Origin: JARRNE01 sp963824085
Lineage (GTDB): Bacteria; Pseudomonadota; Gammaproteobacteria; Chromatiales; Chromatiaceae
Length of the DNA stretch: 64,000 bases
Direction: 5' to 3'
Assembly (NCBI GenBank): GCA_963824085.1
Contig: CAWGNT010000007.1
Location: 1-64,000, forward strand
The notes beneath the pieces were generated by a model. It searched no databases and had not been told where the DNA came from. It saw nothing but the letters and a program-made list of their open reading frames with translations. This document shows, in pieces, positions 52,468-62,024 of this stretch; position 1 is the stretch's first letter; each line of letters begins with the position of its first letter. The translations under genes were made by a program, and so were the position numbers.

Positions 52468-54687
52468 CTAAGCCGTGCCAGCACGCCGCAGCGGCAGGCT
52501 ACGCAGGCGCTGCCCCGTAGCCGCTGCCAAGGCATTGGTCACCGCCGGGGCGATGACCGGGGTCGCAGGCTCGCCGACTCCGGTAGGACGCTCGGCAGAC
52601 GGCACGATGTGGACCTCGACCTCCGGCATCCGGTCCATGCGCAGGACCTGGTAGTCATGGAAATTGGACTGCTGAACCTGTCCGTCCATCAGCGTCAGCT
52701 CGCTCATGAGAGCCGCCGATAGGCCAAACCCCATACCGCCCTCCATTTGCGCCTTGATCACATCCGGGTTGACAGGAATTCCGCAGTCGACAGCGATCAC
52801 CACCCGGTCGACGCGGAACGCGCCGCCCTTGCGCACCGTTACCTCGGCTACCTGAGCCACGTAGCTGTGGAAGGACTCGTGGACGGCAACGCCCCGCCCT
52901 CGGCCTTTAGGGAGCGGGGCGCCCCAACCTGCTTTGTCGGCGGCGAGCCTTAGCACCCCCTGATGTCGCGGATGGCCAGCCAGCAGCTCCATGCGGAAGG
53001 CCACTGGGTCCTTCCCGGCCGCACTCGCGAGCTCGTCGATAAAGCACTCGACGGCAAAGGCCGTGTGACTCGAGCCCACCGAGCGCCACCATTGCACCGG
53101 AACCTGCAGCTGCGGCGAGTGGAGATTGACGAGAATGCCCGGGATCGCATAGGGCATATTGGCCGCCCCCTCGACCGAGGTCTTATCCACCCCGCCGACC
53201 ATTAGCCTGCCCTCGAACGCGGTGCCGGCAATGATGGACTGGCCGACGATGCGGTGCTCCCAAGCCACCGGTCGGCCGGAGGCATCAAGCCCCGCCCGCA
53301 TCCGATGGAGGTAAAGCGGCCGGTACCACCCGGCGCGCATGTCGTCTTCGCGCGTCCACTGCAGCTTCACCGGCACCTTGCCGCCGGCGGCTTTGAAGAT
53401 CTCTGCAGCCTCGACCACATAGTCCGAGTGCGGGTTGGCGCGGCGCCCAAAGGACCCGCCCGCATAGAGCATATCGATGCGCACCTGCTCAGGTTTGAGG
53501 CCGAGGACTCCGGCCACGGCTGCCTGATCCGCCGTCTGAGACTGCTCCCCATTGATGACCCGCACCCCGTCCGCGTCGGCCGCGACCACGCAGTTGAGCG
53601 GCTCCATCGCGGCGTGCGCCAGATAGGGCACCGTAAACTCACCTTCGATGACCTTGGCGGCCCCCGCAAGAGCGGCCGCCGCATCGCCCTCCTTGCGCGC
53701 GATGGTCCCCGGCCTGGTCGCCAGCTCGCGATACTGGGCCAGGATCGCGTCGGAGCCGAGCCGAAAGGCACCACTCTCGTCCCAGGCGATCGTCGCTGCC
53801 ACCGCATCCCGCCCGAGCTTGGCGCTCCAGAAATCGCGCCCGAGGACGGCGATACCGCTAGGGATCTGGACCACCTGCACGACGCCGGCGACCGCCTTGG
53901 CCGCGGCAGCTTCGAAGGACTTCACCTTGGCCCCGAAGCGGGGCGGATGGGCGACGACTGCAGTCAGCATGTCGGGCAGTCGCACGTCCTGGGTGTAGCG
54001 GGCATTGCCGTTGACCTTGCCGCTGGAGTCCTTCCTTCGGATGTGGGGGTTGCCGATGAGGCGGAACTGCGAGGGATCTTTGAGCTTGACTTCCGCTGGC
54101 ACCGGCTGCCGCGCGGCCGCCTCGGAGAGCTCACCAAAGGTTGCCTGCTTGCCGCCCCCGTGGCGCAACACCCCGTCGCGGACCTCGATCTGATCCGCCG
54201 GCACCCGCCAGGTCTCAGCCGCCGCGGCAATCAGCATCTGGCGCGCCGCAGCACCGGCCTTGCGCATCTGCTCGAACGAGTTGGCGATGGCGGTGCTGCC
54301 ACCGGTTCCCTGTGCTGGCCCCCACAGCAGATTATTGTAGCGAGTGACATCCGCCGGAGCGCCCTCGGGATTTACCTGATCCCAGCGGGCGTCCAGCTCC
54401 TCGGCGACCAGGGTCGGAAGTCCCGTATAGGTGCCCTGCCCCATCTCCAGGTGCTTGACGATGACGGTCACCTTGTCGTCCGTCCCAATGCGGACGAAGG
54501 CGTTGGGCTCGAAGGTACCGACATCTCGCTCCTCGCCACCGGCGATTCCGGGCCCGGCCCGATATTCCTTGCCGAGGCCGCGCGGGAGATAGAGTCCAAG
54601 GGTCAGACCGGCGCCCGCGGCCACGCCCTTGATCAGGAAATCACGGCGGCTCAGGTTCTCAATCCGATTGCTGCTCATGTGAGTCAC
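52468..54687 (-). CDS. Molybdopterin-dependent oxidoreductase large subunit (IorB/xanthine-dehydrogenase type)
   Basis: A 739-residue protein with a Tat signal: LSRRDFLIKGVAAGAGLTLGLYLP near residue 13. It matches the Ald_Xan_dh_C2 family in its IorB-type form: VKHLEMGQGTYTGLPTLVAEELDA, GSFGRRANPHSDYVVEA, PVKLQWTREDDM, and the C-terminal GEPATPVIAPAVTNALAAATGQRLRSLPL, where GVGEP carries the catalytic Glu. It oxidises a substrate such as an aldehyde or N-heterocycle in the periplasm. The small 2Fe-2S subunit is encoded five bases upstream (start 55147) and completes the enzyme. Confidence 0.88.
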   Translation of the reverse strand: MTHMSSNRIENLSRRDFLIKGVAAGAGLTLGLYLPRGLGKEYRAGPGIAGGEERDVGTFEPNAFVRIGTDDKVTVIVKHLEMGQGTYTGLPTLVAEELDARWDQVNPEGAPADVTRYNNLLWGPAQGTGGSTAIANSFEQMRKAGAAARQMLIAAAAETWRVPADQIEVRDGVLRHGGGKQATFGELSEAAARQPVPAEVKLKDPSQFRLIGNPHIRRKDSSGKVNGNARYTQDVRLPDMLTAVVAHPPRFGAKVKSFEAAAAKAVAGVVQVVQIPSGIAVLGRDFWSAKLGRDAVAATIAWDESGAFRLGSDAILAQYRELATRPGTIARKEGDAAAALAGAAKVIEGEFTVPYLAHAAMEPLNCVVAADADGVRVINGEQSQTADQAAVAGVLGLKPEQVRIDMLYAGGSFGRRANPHSDYVVEAAEIFKAAGGKVPVKLQWTREDDMRAGWYRPLYLHRMRAGLDASGRPVAWEHRIVGQSIIAGTAFEGRLMVGGVDKTSVEGAANMPYAIPGILVNLHSPQLQVPVQWWRSVGSSHTAFAVECFIDELASAAGKDPVAFRMELLAGHPRHQGVLRLAADKAGWGAPLPKGRGRGVAVHESFHSYVAQVAEVTVRKGGAFRVDRVVIAVDCGIPVNPDVIKAQMEGGMGFGLSAALMSELTLMDGQVQQSNFHDYQVLRMDRMPEVEVHIVPSAERPTGVGEPATPVIAPAVTNALAAATGQRLRSLPLRRAGTA

Positions 54688-54691
54688 CTCA

Positions 54692-55147
54692 TTACGCTAG
54701 GGTCGCAGCCGCCTGGTGGATCGCGGCGCGTATGCGCGCGTAGGTCGCGCACCGGCAGACATTCCCGGACATGGCGGCATTGATGTCCGCGTCCGTGGGC
54801 TCCGGATTGTTCACAAGCAGAGCGGCCGCGGCCATGAGCTGGCCGGGCTGACAGAAGCCGCACTGAACCACGTCCAGCTGTGTCCATGCCTGCTGCAGGG
54901 CCTTCCCGGCGGGGGAATCGAGACCCTCGATGGTGGTCACCCGGGCATTGGCGGCCGCCGAGAGCGGCGTCGTGCAGGACCGCACGGCTGCACCGTTCAG
55001 GTGGACGGTACAGGCGCCGCACTGGGCAATCCCGCAACCGTATTTGGTGCCCGTCAGGCCAGCGTGCTCGCGGATGGCCCAGAGCAGGGGCATGTTGGGG
55101 TCGAGGTCGAGCTCGTGCGGGGTGCCATTGATGGTCAGTCTGATCAT
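54692..55147 (-). CDS. 2Fe-2S small subunit of IorAB-type molybdenum hydroxylase
   Basis: 151 residues from ATG 55147 (MIRLTINGTPHELDLDPNMPLLWAI), with GGAG upstream; a longer frame from 55225 is less likely. Plant-type 2Fe-2S ligands CGIAQCGACTVHLNG with preceding Cys context, and second cluster CGFCQPGQL with CRCATYARI, are those of IorA and CoxS-type subunits. It passes electrons from the molybdenum subunit encoded next. No Tat signal is on this subunit, consistent with co-export. Confidence 0.9.
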   Translation of the reverse strand: MIRLTINGTPHELDLDPNMPLLWAIREHAGLTGTKYGCGIAQCGACTVHLNGAAVRSCTTPLSAAANARVTTIEGLDSPAGKALQQAWTQLDVVQCGFCQPGQLMAAAALLVNNPEPTDADINAAMSGNVCRCATYARIRAAIHQAAATLA

Positions 55148-55302
55148 GTGGACTCCGAGCAAGATGAGGCGATTGGGAAGGCGTCGATAAGCCGCGCTTG
55201 TACCGAAAGCGAGGGGGAACCGCAACCGTCGGGTTTCTGTGCTTTCGCTGCAAGGCGCCGCACCCGAGTGAGAGGCATTGATGCCGGTGATTACCGTGAA
55301 AT

Positions 55303-55513
55303 TTAGCCGGAACCCTTTGCGCTACATCCGCGGGGCCTAGATCCCGGCAGTCCCTGCTGGGATGACGCCGAGGCACGGATCAACGTCGTCGTTTCAGCAG
55401 AGCCTGCCCCGGACTCGATCCGGGGGACTGTCGGAAGCCAGGTGCCACGGACGGAAACCAGCGCCGCGGCGAAGCAGGCCCTTCGTCGCAGCTGAGGAAT
55501 AGCGAGGGTCACC
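55303..55513 (+). mobile_element. Divergent copy of 231-bp MITE
   Basis: Matches 32426-32656: AGCCGGAACCCTTTGCGCTA, GGGGCCTAGATCCCGGCAGT, GCACGGATCAACGTCGTCGT, GAGCCTGCCCCGGACTCGAT and CTGAGGAATAGCGAGGGTCACC. The left terminus is degraded and the right end GGGTCACCG departs from the intact TIR. It sits upstream of the IorA-like gene. Confidence 0.75.
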
Positions 55514-55643
55514 GTCTCCTTTACCCAGCCTACCATCGGTTCTCCGCCGAAAGCCTTCTTTTTCAGTTTCGAAAGATGCCCCGTCGTGCCTTCGCGTTCT
55601 TCGTGGTGAAACAGATTCTGACATCCCGTTCGTCAATCGGCGC

Positions 55644-56240
55644 CTACTCCAGCGGGACGAAGGTAACGACAGGCCGACTCCTCGTGAGCTCGGCACCGCC
55701 CCTGCGATTCGGCAGTGCGTAGTGGACGAGCACCCTTTCGAGCGCCGGAAAGCCGACGAAGATGCCGACGGCAGCGGAGTCCAGCTTCTCGGGCTGCGCG
55801 CAGACGAACCGGTAGCTCGCGGACATAACGGCGTGCCCGTCCGGGTCGCGACGCTCAAGCCCAGTATCCACCTCAGCCTTGGCGAGCCGGCACCGTGCCC
55901 CGGTGTTGAAGCGGATCAGGCCGTCGCCAGTGCGCAAATTTTCGGTGGCAAGCCGCAAAGTATCCCACTCGCCGGACGTCTCTGGAGGGTGCTCGAAGCC
56001 GACCAGACTTGCTGCCGAGGCCGCGAGCTCGACGTGGACATCGTCGCCGTCGGCCATAACGGTGATCGTCGCGATCCCCCGAACCGCAACGGCTTGCTCT
56101 TCTGCCCCAGATGTGGAGGCTGTCATCATCCCGAAGGTAAATGGCACCAGCGACAAGCACAGGCGGGCAGCAATTTCCAGTCTGCTGGTCAAAGCAGGAC
56201 CCCTCTGCGTTTGATATTCGGCAAAGGGCACGTACGGCAA
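55644..56240 (-). CDS. DUF2796 (ZrgA-like) protein
   Basis: A 198-residue protein. A hydrophobic N-terminal stretch around LCLSLVPFTFGMMTASTSGA is a likely signal peptide, though the start is uncertain. The body matches DUF2796: RGIATITVMADGDDVHVELA, ASLVGFEHPPETSGEWD (GFEH motif), YRFVCAQPEKL and IFVGFPALERVLVHYALP. DUF2796 proteins include ZrgA, linked to zinc uptake; the usual His-rich segment of ZrgA is not evident here. It is divergent from the next gene, and a short repeat lies between them. Confidence 0.72.
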   Translation of the reverse strand: MPYVPFAEYQTQRGPALTSRLEIAARLCLSLVPFTFGMMTASTSGAEEQAVAVRGIATITVMADGDDVHVELAASAASLVGFEHPPETSGEWDTLRLATENLRTGDGLIRFNTGARCRLAKAEVDTGLERRDPDGHAVMSASYRFVCAQPEKLDSAAVGIFVGFPALERVLVHYALPNRRGGAELTRSRPVVTFVPLE

Positions 56241-56283
56241 GCCACGTGCCTCTGTGGCGCAAGGAGAACTATCGCACCGAGTC

Positions 56284-56335
56284 TATACCGCTTACGTTTG
56301 GGATTTTCGTTTTTCGAGAACCGATAAAGCGATGT
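56284..56335. repeat. Short member of TATACC repeat family, copy D
   Basis: TATACCGCTTACGTTTGGGA followed by TTTTCGTTTTTCGAGAACCG and ATAAAGCGATGTG resembles the left outer end of the copies at 4533 and 57826, joined directly to a right end, with the interior missing. Confidence 0.5.
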
Positions 56336-56507
56336 GCTCTGTGTTTAGGCAAGCGGCGAGAGAACCTTGTGTCGAAGCGCGCAGGCGATTCTTAGGGGGG
56401 AGAGCATGGTGCGCGGCAGGCCGAGCGGCGCGTAGGGTGCACACGTTTCCCCTCTTTCTCGAACGCGCTCAGACTACGAAGGATCCAATTCGGGCTAGGC
56501 TATCGGA

Positions 56508-56945
56508 ATGAGTTTGAAGGGTCGGCTGTTTCCTACTCAGCCTCGCCGTTTGCCGGGGGAGCGCTGGATCAACATCACGCTGCGCAGCCTGCACCTGCTA
56601 GGGGTCGCCGGAATGGGGGCCGGCGTCCTGGTTGCAGGGACCGAATCCGACGCTTGGCGGTACTATCTCTTCCTCACAATGGCCACCGGGCTCGGAATGA
56701 CCCTGATCTACGTCTGGACCGACGGCCTCTGGCTGTTCCAGCTTTGCGGCCAGGCGATTCTTGTCAAGGTCCTGCTGCTGGGACTGATCGCCGTGTGGCC
56801 GTCCGCCGGCCCGGCGCTCTTCGCGGCCGTGATCCTCATCTCCGGCTTCACCTCCCACGCCCCCGCTCGGATGCGCCACTTCTCCGTCTACCACTGGCGC
56901 CCGCTCGAGCGGCGGCGCGAGGGTCGGTCACCGCATGCTGGATGA
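56508..56945 (+). CDS. Hypothetical membrane protein coupled to DUF364-type gene
   Basis: A 145-residue protein with about four helices, including SLHLLGVAGMGAGVLVAG, YLFLTMATGLGMTLIYVW, LVKVLLLGLIAVWPSAG and ALFAAVILISGFTSHAP. FTSHAPARMRHFSVYHWRP is a conserved-looking C-terminal signature, with His residues that might bind metal. Its stop overlaps the following gene by 11 bases, so they are translationally coupled. Function unknown. Confidence 0.65.
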   Translation: MSLKGRLFPTQPRRLPGERWINITLRSLHLLGVAGMGAGVLVAGTESDAWRYYLFLTMATGLGMTLIYVWTDGLWLFQLCGQAILVKVLLLGLIAVWPSAGPALFAAVILISGFTSHAPARMRHFSVYHWRPLERRREGRSPHAG

Positions 56946-57792
56946 CCGTGAATCCATGAGCATCGACCAAGACTACCTCCGACTGATCGACCGCCTCGCC
57001 GCGACCCAAAGGACCCCAGAGATCACGGCGCTATATCTGCCCACCCTGATTGAGGACGGCGAGTACCGTGATGAGTTCGGGTTCGTGTTCCTCGCCGACG
57101 GCAGCATCGGACCCTTCTATGTAAGCCTGAAGCCCGTTCTTGCGACCCTGTGGCAACGCTATCCGCAAGCGGAAGGGGTTCGTTTGGGCGCGGTCGTCAC
57201 CGCCCGCCGCCTCGCCGGCGGTGACTTGGCGGAGCGGGCCTTGGCCCTGGGCGCCTTCAACGCGATGAGCCGGCGACTAATGCGCCGCGCCGGCTATGAG
57301 CCACCTGACCGCGGACCCGCGAAAGAGGGAGTGTCAACGATGCCCGGGGTTCCGATAGGAATTGTCGGTTACTTCGCCCCCGTGATCGATCGGCTAGTGG
57401 CCAGAGGGAGTGATGTACTGGTGCTGGAGCAGCAGCCGGAGCGGGTACCCGATCGGCCGCACGTGCAGCTCACTACCCGACCGGCCGATCTGGCCGCTTG
57501 CAGCAAGGTGCTTTGTACGGCGTCGGTGCTGATCAACGACACGCTTGACGAGCTCTTGGCGGCCTGTCCCCACGCAGGGTCATTTCACTTGATCGGGCCG
57601 AGCGGAAGCGGCCTGCCCGACGTTCTGTTCGAGCGCGGCGTCAGCAGCGTGGGAGGTATTGTCTTCGACGACCCGGACCGTCTACTGGCATGCATGGCAC
57701 GAGGCGACTCCTGGGGAACGGCGGGGCGGAAGTACGAGATTCGGCGTTCTGAATACCCCGGGGTCGAGCGCCTCATCGCCGGCAGCGCCTAG
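56935..57792 (+). CDS. DUF4213/DUF364 putative heavy-metal chelation protein
   Basis: A 285-residue protein (starting at 56935, or at the internal ATG 56956, MSIDQDYLRL). The N-terminal part is DUF4213-like and the C-terminal part (VPIGIVGYFAPVIDRLVARGSDVLVLEQQ to FELIGPSGSGLPD-like sequence HLIGPSGSGLPDVLFERGVSSVGGIV) is the Rossmann-type DUF364 domain, annotated as putative heavy-metal chelation. FAPVIDRL, TASVLINDTLDELL and LIGPSGSGLP are the visible signatures. Coupled to the membrane protein gene upstream. Confidence 0.75.
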   Translation: MLDDRESMSIDQDYLRLIDRLAATQRTPEITALYLPTLIEDGEYRDEFGFVFLADGSIGPFYVSLKPVLATLWQRYPQAEGVRLGAVVTARRLAGGDLAERALALGAFNAMSRRLMRRAGYEPPDRGPAKEGVSTMPGVPIGIVGYFAPVIDRLVARGSDVLVLEQQPERVPDRPHVQLTTRPADLAACSKVLCTASVLINDTLDELLAACPHAGSFHLIGPSGSGLPDVLFERGVSSVGGIVFDDPDRLLACMARGDSWGTAGRKYEIRRSEYPGVERLIAGSA

Positions 57793-57825
57793 CGATTTAG
57801 TGATCGGCCGATGCCCCGGCTCAGG

Positions 57826-57930
57826 TATACCGTTCGCATTTGGGTTTCTCTAGTTTCATGGGGCCGGATTGCGTCCCCGGGGGATACAACCCGGTCGGGG
57901 AGAACGAAAAGAGCAACTGCGACCGGTATA
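57826..57930. repeat. Palindromic repeat with TATACC/GGTATA ends, copy C
   Basis: Runs from TATACCGTTCGCATTTGGGT to GCAACTGCGACCGGTATA. Outer ends pair as TATACCG(T)TCGCA against TGCGACCGGTATA, with an interior GGGGCCGGATTGCG / CAACCCGGTCGGGG hairpin. At 105 bases it is a shorter form of the repeats at 4533-4707 and 25401-25572, lacking the CATGTAGG module. It ends 42 bases before the large membrane protein gene. Confidence 0.72.
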
Positions 57931-57971
57931 GAATGCTGCTCACCTTCCACCTGCGGTGATGAGCGACCCCC

Positions 57972-60900
57972 ATGATGCGTATTGTGATCGGGCTGTTGCT
58001 GCTTGTCGCGGCGCCTTTCGGCCAGGCCGCCGACATTGAGGCGCAGGTGCCGAGCTCCCTCAAGGCGTGGATCCCCTGGGTTCTCGAGGGTAAGGACCAG
58101 CGTGCGTGCCCCGCTTCAGCGGGGACCGGGAAGCGGATGTGTGCCTGGCCGGGGCGCCTGGACCTGGACCTGGACGCTACCGGTGGCTTGTTTGCCCAGC
58201 GTTGGAAGGTGTACGCAGAAGGCTGGGTTCCCCTCCCCGGCAGCTCCGAGCAATGGCCTCAGGATGTACGCATCGGGACCGAGGGTGCGATGGTCGTTCC
58301 GCACGACGGCGCCCCAGCGATAAAGCTCGAGCCCGGCGACTGGGCCATCACCGGCCGCTTCGTCTGGCGCCGGCGGCCCGAGGGCCTCGCCGTTCCGCCC
58401 GCCATCGGTCTCGTCTCCTTGCGTCTCGCGGGTGCCGATGTCCCGTTTCCGCATCGGGACCAGGCCGGGCGCCTTTGGCTGGGGGACGCCGGCGACAAGG
58501 GCACTCAGCCAGCACGCGACACCTTGAACCTAAGGGTATATCGGCGGGTCGAGGACGAGACGCCGCTTCTAGTCACTACGCGCCTGGACATGGATGTGAC
58601 GGGCCGGGCGCGGGAGGTGAGCTTAGGCCCCGTGCTCCTGCAGGGCGGCATCCCGTTCAAGCTCACCAGCCCCCTGCCCGCCCGCCTCGACCGGAATAAC
58701 GTCCTGCGCCTTCAGGTACGGCCGGGCCACTGGGCGGTGGAGATCACCGCTCATCATCCGAGACCTGTCGACAGTCTCGGGCTCGGCGAGCACGGAGCAC
58801 CTTGGCCCAAGGAGGAGGTCTGGGTCTTCGCCGCGCATCCCGAGCTTCGCCAGGTTGAGGTCACTGGCGCGAGACCGCTCGATCCACGGCAAACGCGGTT
58901 GCCGGCCGATTGGGCGCGGCTCCCGGCCTACCTGATGCGCCCGGGCGACCTACTCGAGCTCAACCAGATCGGACGCGGCGACGCGGAGCCGGCCCCGGAC
59001 CGGCTCGTCTTGAATCGGGATCTCTGGCTCGACTTCGGCGGCCGCGGCTACACGCTGCGAGATCGGATCAGCGGGGAGCTGAGCCGGAGCTGGCGACTCG
59101 AGGTCGGTGACGCACTCGCGCTCGGTCAGGTCCTCGTGGACGGCGAGCCGCGCTTCATTACCCGCGTGGGGGACTCCCCGCGCCGGGGTGTCGAGGTCCG
59201 ACAAGGGCGGCTTCAGCTCGTCGCCGACAGCCGTATCGAGGACGACGTCCGCAGCATCCCCGCATCCGGCTGGGCGCTGGATCTCCAATCGCTGCAGACT
59301 CGGCTCCACCTGCCACCCGGCTGGGACCTCCTGGCCGTAACCGGCGTCGACAACATACCCGCCACCTGGCTCAATCGCTGGACCCTGCTCGATCTGTTTC
59401 TGGTGCTCATCACCGCGCTTGCGGCGGGCAAGCTCTGGGGTTGGGGCTGGGGTTTGCTGACGCTGACCGCCCTGGCGCTGACCTGGCAGGCGCCGGAAGC
59501 ACCTCGCCTGATCTGGCTCAACCTGCTCGCGGCAGTGGCGTTGCTCCGCCTGCTGCCCGCGGAGCCCGCTCGGGCCGCGGTGGCTCGCTTGCGCCGACTT
59601 CTGGTGCTCTACTACCGAGGCAGCTTGATCGTGCTCGCCCTGATTGCACTGCCGTTCCTAGTGGATCAGGTTCGCAACGCCATCTATCCCCAGCTGGAGC
59701 GGCCGCTCGCCCAAGTCCCGGCCCTGCGCGCCAAGGGCACGCCCAGCCCGGCAACGGCCCTTATGCTGGACGCGGACGAGGCATTGCCGAAGCTGAGCTC
59801 CAGGATCGCAAGGAAGGCGGAACGGGCGGAGGCGCCCGCCGCGCGCGCGCCCGCGCCGCTCCCGGTGGTCGACCCGGACGCCCGGGTACAGACCGGCCCC
59901 GGCGTACCGACATGGCGCTGGACGACGGTGGATCTGAGCTGGAGCGGACCCCTGCCCCGGGACCATGAAATTCGGCTGTGGCTCGTATCGCCGGGCGAGA
60001 AGCTCGCCCTTGCTCTCGCGAGTGTCGCACTGATCCTGGCGCTCGGACTCAAGCTCACGGGGCTGCCGCGCCGGCTTCTCAAGCAGACGCCTGGCGCCGC
60101 AATGGTTTTGCTCGCGATCGGGTTTACAGGCGTCCCGACGCCATCACCCGCGCAGGCGTTCCCGTCACCCGAGATGCTCGACACATTGAAGTCGCGTCTG
60201 CTGGAACCGCCCGATTGTGTCCCCGCTTGTGCCGACATCCCGTACATGGTCCTGGAGACCAGTGAAAGCGAGCTGCACATCCTGCTCACGGTAAACGCCC
60301 GTGAGGCCGTCGCGGTACCCGTCCCGGGGAACGGGGAATCCTGGGCTCCGAAGGGCCTGCGCCTGGATGGAGCACCCTTCGACCAGATTCGCCGCTCCGC
60401 GAACGGGAGCTACCTGGTCGCCTTGCCCCGCGGGACCTGGCATCTCGAGCTTTCCGGTCCCCTGCCCCCTCGCGCACAGGTGGAGCTGCCGCTACCCCTG
60501 CGGCCACATCGGGTAGACACGATGGGCCATGCCTGGCGGGTGGAGGGTATCGACGAGGACGGACGTCCCGGCACCCAGCTCCAACTGGTACGGTCTGAAC
60601 GCCAGACTGCGCAAAGCGAACCACTCCAGCCGACGCAGCTGCCGCCTCTCCTGCGCATCCAGCGCACCCTGCACCTGGGAGTGGATTGGCGGGTCGAGAC
60701 ACGGGCATCCCGACTGTCCCCTGCGGACGCCCCGATCCTGGTCGCGGTTCCCCTGATCCCCGGCGAGCGCGTGTTGACCGAGGATGAGCGCGTCAAGGAC
60801 GGGAGCCTTCTGGTCAGTCTGGCACCAGGACAGCGGGAAGCACGCTGGGACGCAAGCCTCGAGCCCGTCGATAGCCTCACCCTCCGGGCACCCCGGGATG

Positions 60901-62024
60901 ATCGCCTGAGCGAGGAATGGCGGGTGGACGTGAGTCCCTTGTGGCACCTGGAGGCGACAGGCATCCCGGTCGTGCACCACCTGGGCCGTCTGGACCGCTG
61001 GCTTCCCACCTGGCGGCCTTGGCCCGGGGAGCAGGTGCACCTCGCGGTCTCTCGCCCGGCAGGTGTCCTTGGGCCAACCCTGACGGTCGACCAGAGCACG
61101 TATCGCCTCATCCCAGGCAGACGGCTGACGGAGGCGACCTTGGACCTGGTCCTGCGGAGCAGCCAAGGGGGAGAGCAGATCATCCTCCTGCCCGTGGGAG
61201 CAGAGCTGCAGCGCGTCAGCGTCGACGGAGTCGAGCGCCCGCTGCGACTGGAGGATAAGGCCCTGACCCTGCCGCTGGTGCCGGGAAGCCAGCGCATCCG
61301 CATCCAGTGGCGGCAGCCGGATCCCTTGGACACCTTCTATTGGCCGCCTGCGCCGAACCTGGGTACGCCAAGCGTCAACGCCTCGGTGCAGGTGGCACTG
61401 GGCGCAGACCGATGGGTCCTGCTCACCGGGGGTCCGCCGCTCGGTCCCGCTGTGCTCTTCTGGGGCCTGGTCGTCGTCTTGGTGCCGATCGCATTGGCTT
61501 TGGGCCGCAATCGCATGACACCACTCGGGACCCGTGACTGGCTGCTGCTCGGTCTCGGACTCACCCAGGCGGGCATATGGGTCGGACTTCTCGTCGTCGG
61601 CTGGCTGTTCGCCCTCGGCCTGCGGGGCCGCGCGGCGGATACAGAGCGGCGTTGGCGCTTCAACCTCATGCAGCTCGGACTGTTCCTGCTTAGCTTGATC
61701 GCGCTGGCCGCCCTGTTCGCAGCCGTCAAGCAGGGGCTGCTGGGATCTCCGCAGATGCAGATCGCCGGCAATGGATCGTCGGCCGCTCAGCTCAATTGGT
61801 ATCAGGACCGATCCGGCCCCGAGCTGCCCCGCCCGTGGGTCGTCTCGGTGCCAATTCTCGTCTACCGCGGTCTCATGCTCGCTTGGGCCCTGTGGCTCGC
61901 GTTCCGATTGCTGGCATGGCTACGGTGGGGCTGGGAGCAATTCTCAAGGCCGGTCCTGTGGCGGGAGATCAAGCTCAAGCTCCCCATGCGGCGCAAAGCG
62001 GCAAGGTCAGAAGACACTGTCTGA
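57972..62024 (+). CDS. Very large membrane protein of unknown function, 1350 residues
   Basis: Starts MMRIVIGLLLLVAAPFGQAA, a signal peptide or anchor. The first 450 residues are beta-rich and periplasmic (WKVYAEGWVPLPGSSEQWPQ, MRPGDLLELNQIGRG). A hydrophobic block follows at about 470-570 (LLDLFLVLITALAAGKLWGWG, LNLLAAVALLRLLP, LIVLALIALPFLVD), another near 680-720, a second beta-rich region (about 740-1140) resembling the first, and a C-terminal set of helices (VLFWGLVVVLVPIALALG, WVGLLVVGWLFALGL, FLLSLIALAALFAA). I recognise no named domain. Similar giant proteins occur in sulphur and purple bacteria as I recall. A role in envelope assembly is a guess. Confidence 0.6.
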   Translation: MMRIVIGLLLLVAAPFGQAADIEAQVPSSLKAWIPWVLEGKDQRACPASAGTGKRMCAWPGRLDLDLDATGGLFAQRWKVYAEGWVPLPGSSEQWPQDVRIGTEGAMVVPHDGAPAIKLEPGDWAITGRFVWRRRPEGLAVPPAIGLVSLRLAGADVPFPHRDQAGRLWLGDAGDKGTQPARDTLNLRVYRRVEDETPLLVTTRLDMDVTGRAREVSLGPVLLQGGIPFKLTSPLPARLDRNNVLRLQVRPGHWAVEITAHHPRPVDSLGLGEHGAPWPKEEVWVFAAHPELRQVEVTGARPLDPRQTRLPADWARLPAYLMRPGDLLELNQIGRGDAEPAPDRLVLNRDLWLDFGGRGYTLRDRISGELSRSWRLEVGDALALGQVLVDGEPRFITRVGDSPRRGVEVRQGRLQLVADSRIEDDVRSIPASGWALDLQSLQTRLHLPPGWDLLAVTGVDNIPATWLNRWTLLDLFLVLITALAAGKLWGWGWGLLTLTALALTWQAPEAPRLIWLNLLAAVALLRLLPAEPARAAVARLRRLLVLYYRGSLIVLALIALPFLVDQVRNAIYPQLERPLAQVPALRAKGTPSPATALMLDADEALPKLSSRIARKAERAEAPAARAPAPLPVVDPDARVQTGPGVPTWRWTTVDLSWSGPLPRDHEIRLWLVSPGEKLALALASVALILALGLKLTGLPRRLLKQTPGAAMVLLAIGFTGVPTPSPAQAFPSPEMLDTLKSRLLEPPDCVPACADIPYMVLETSESELHILLTVNAREAVAVPVPGNGESWAPKGLRLDGAPFDQIRRSANGSYLVALPRGTWHLELSGPLPPRAQVELPLPLRPHRVDTMGHAWRVEGIDEDGRPGTQLQLVRSERQTAQSEPLQPTQLPPLLRIQRTLHLGVDWRVETRASRLSPADAPILVAVPLIPGERVLTEDERVKDGSLLVSLAPGQREARWDASLEPVDSLTLRAPRDDRLSEEWRVDVSPLWHLEATGIPVVHHLGRLDRWLPTWRPWPGEQVHLAVSRPAGVLGPTLTVDQSTYRLIPGRRLTEATLDLVLRSSQGGEQIILLPVGAELQRVSVDGVERPLRLEDKALTLPLVPGSQRIRIQWRQPDPLDTFYWPPAPNLGTPSVNASVQVALGADRWVLLTGGPPLGPAVLFWGLVVVLVPIALALGRNRMTPLGTRDWLLLGLGLTQAGIWVGLLVVGWLFALGLRGRAADTERRWRFNLMQLGLFLLSLIALAALFAAVKQGLLGSPQMQIAGNGSSAAQLNWYQDRSGPELPRPWVVSVPILVYRGLMLAWALWLAFRLLAWLRWGWEQFSRPVLWREIKLKLPMRRKAARSEDTV

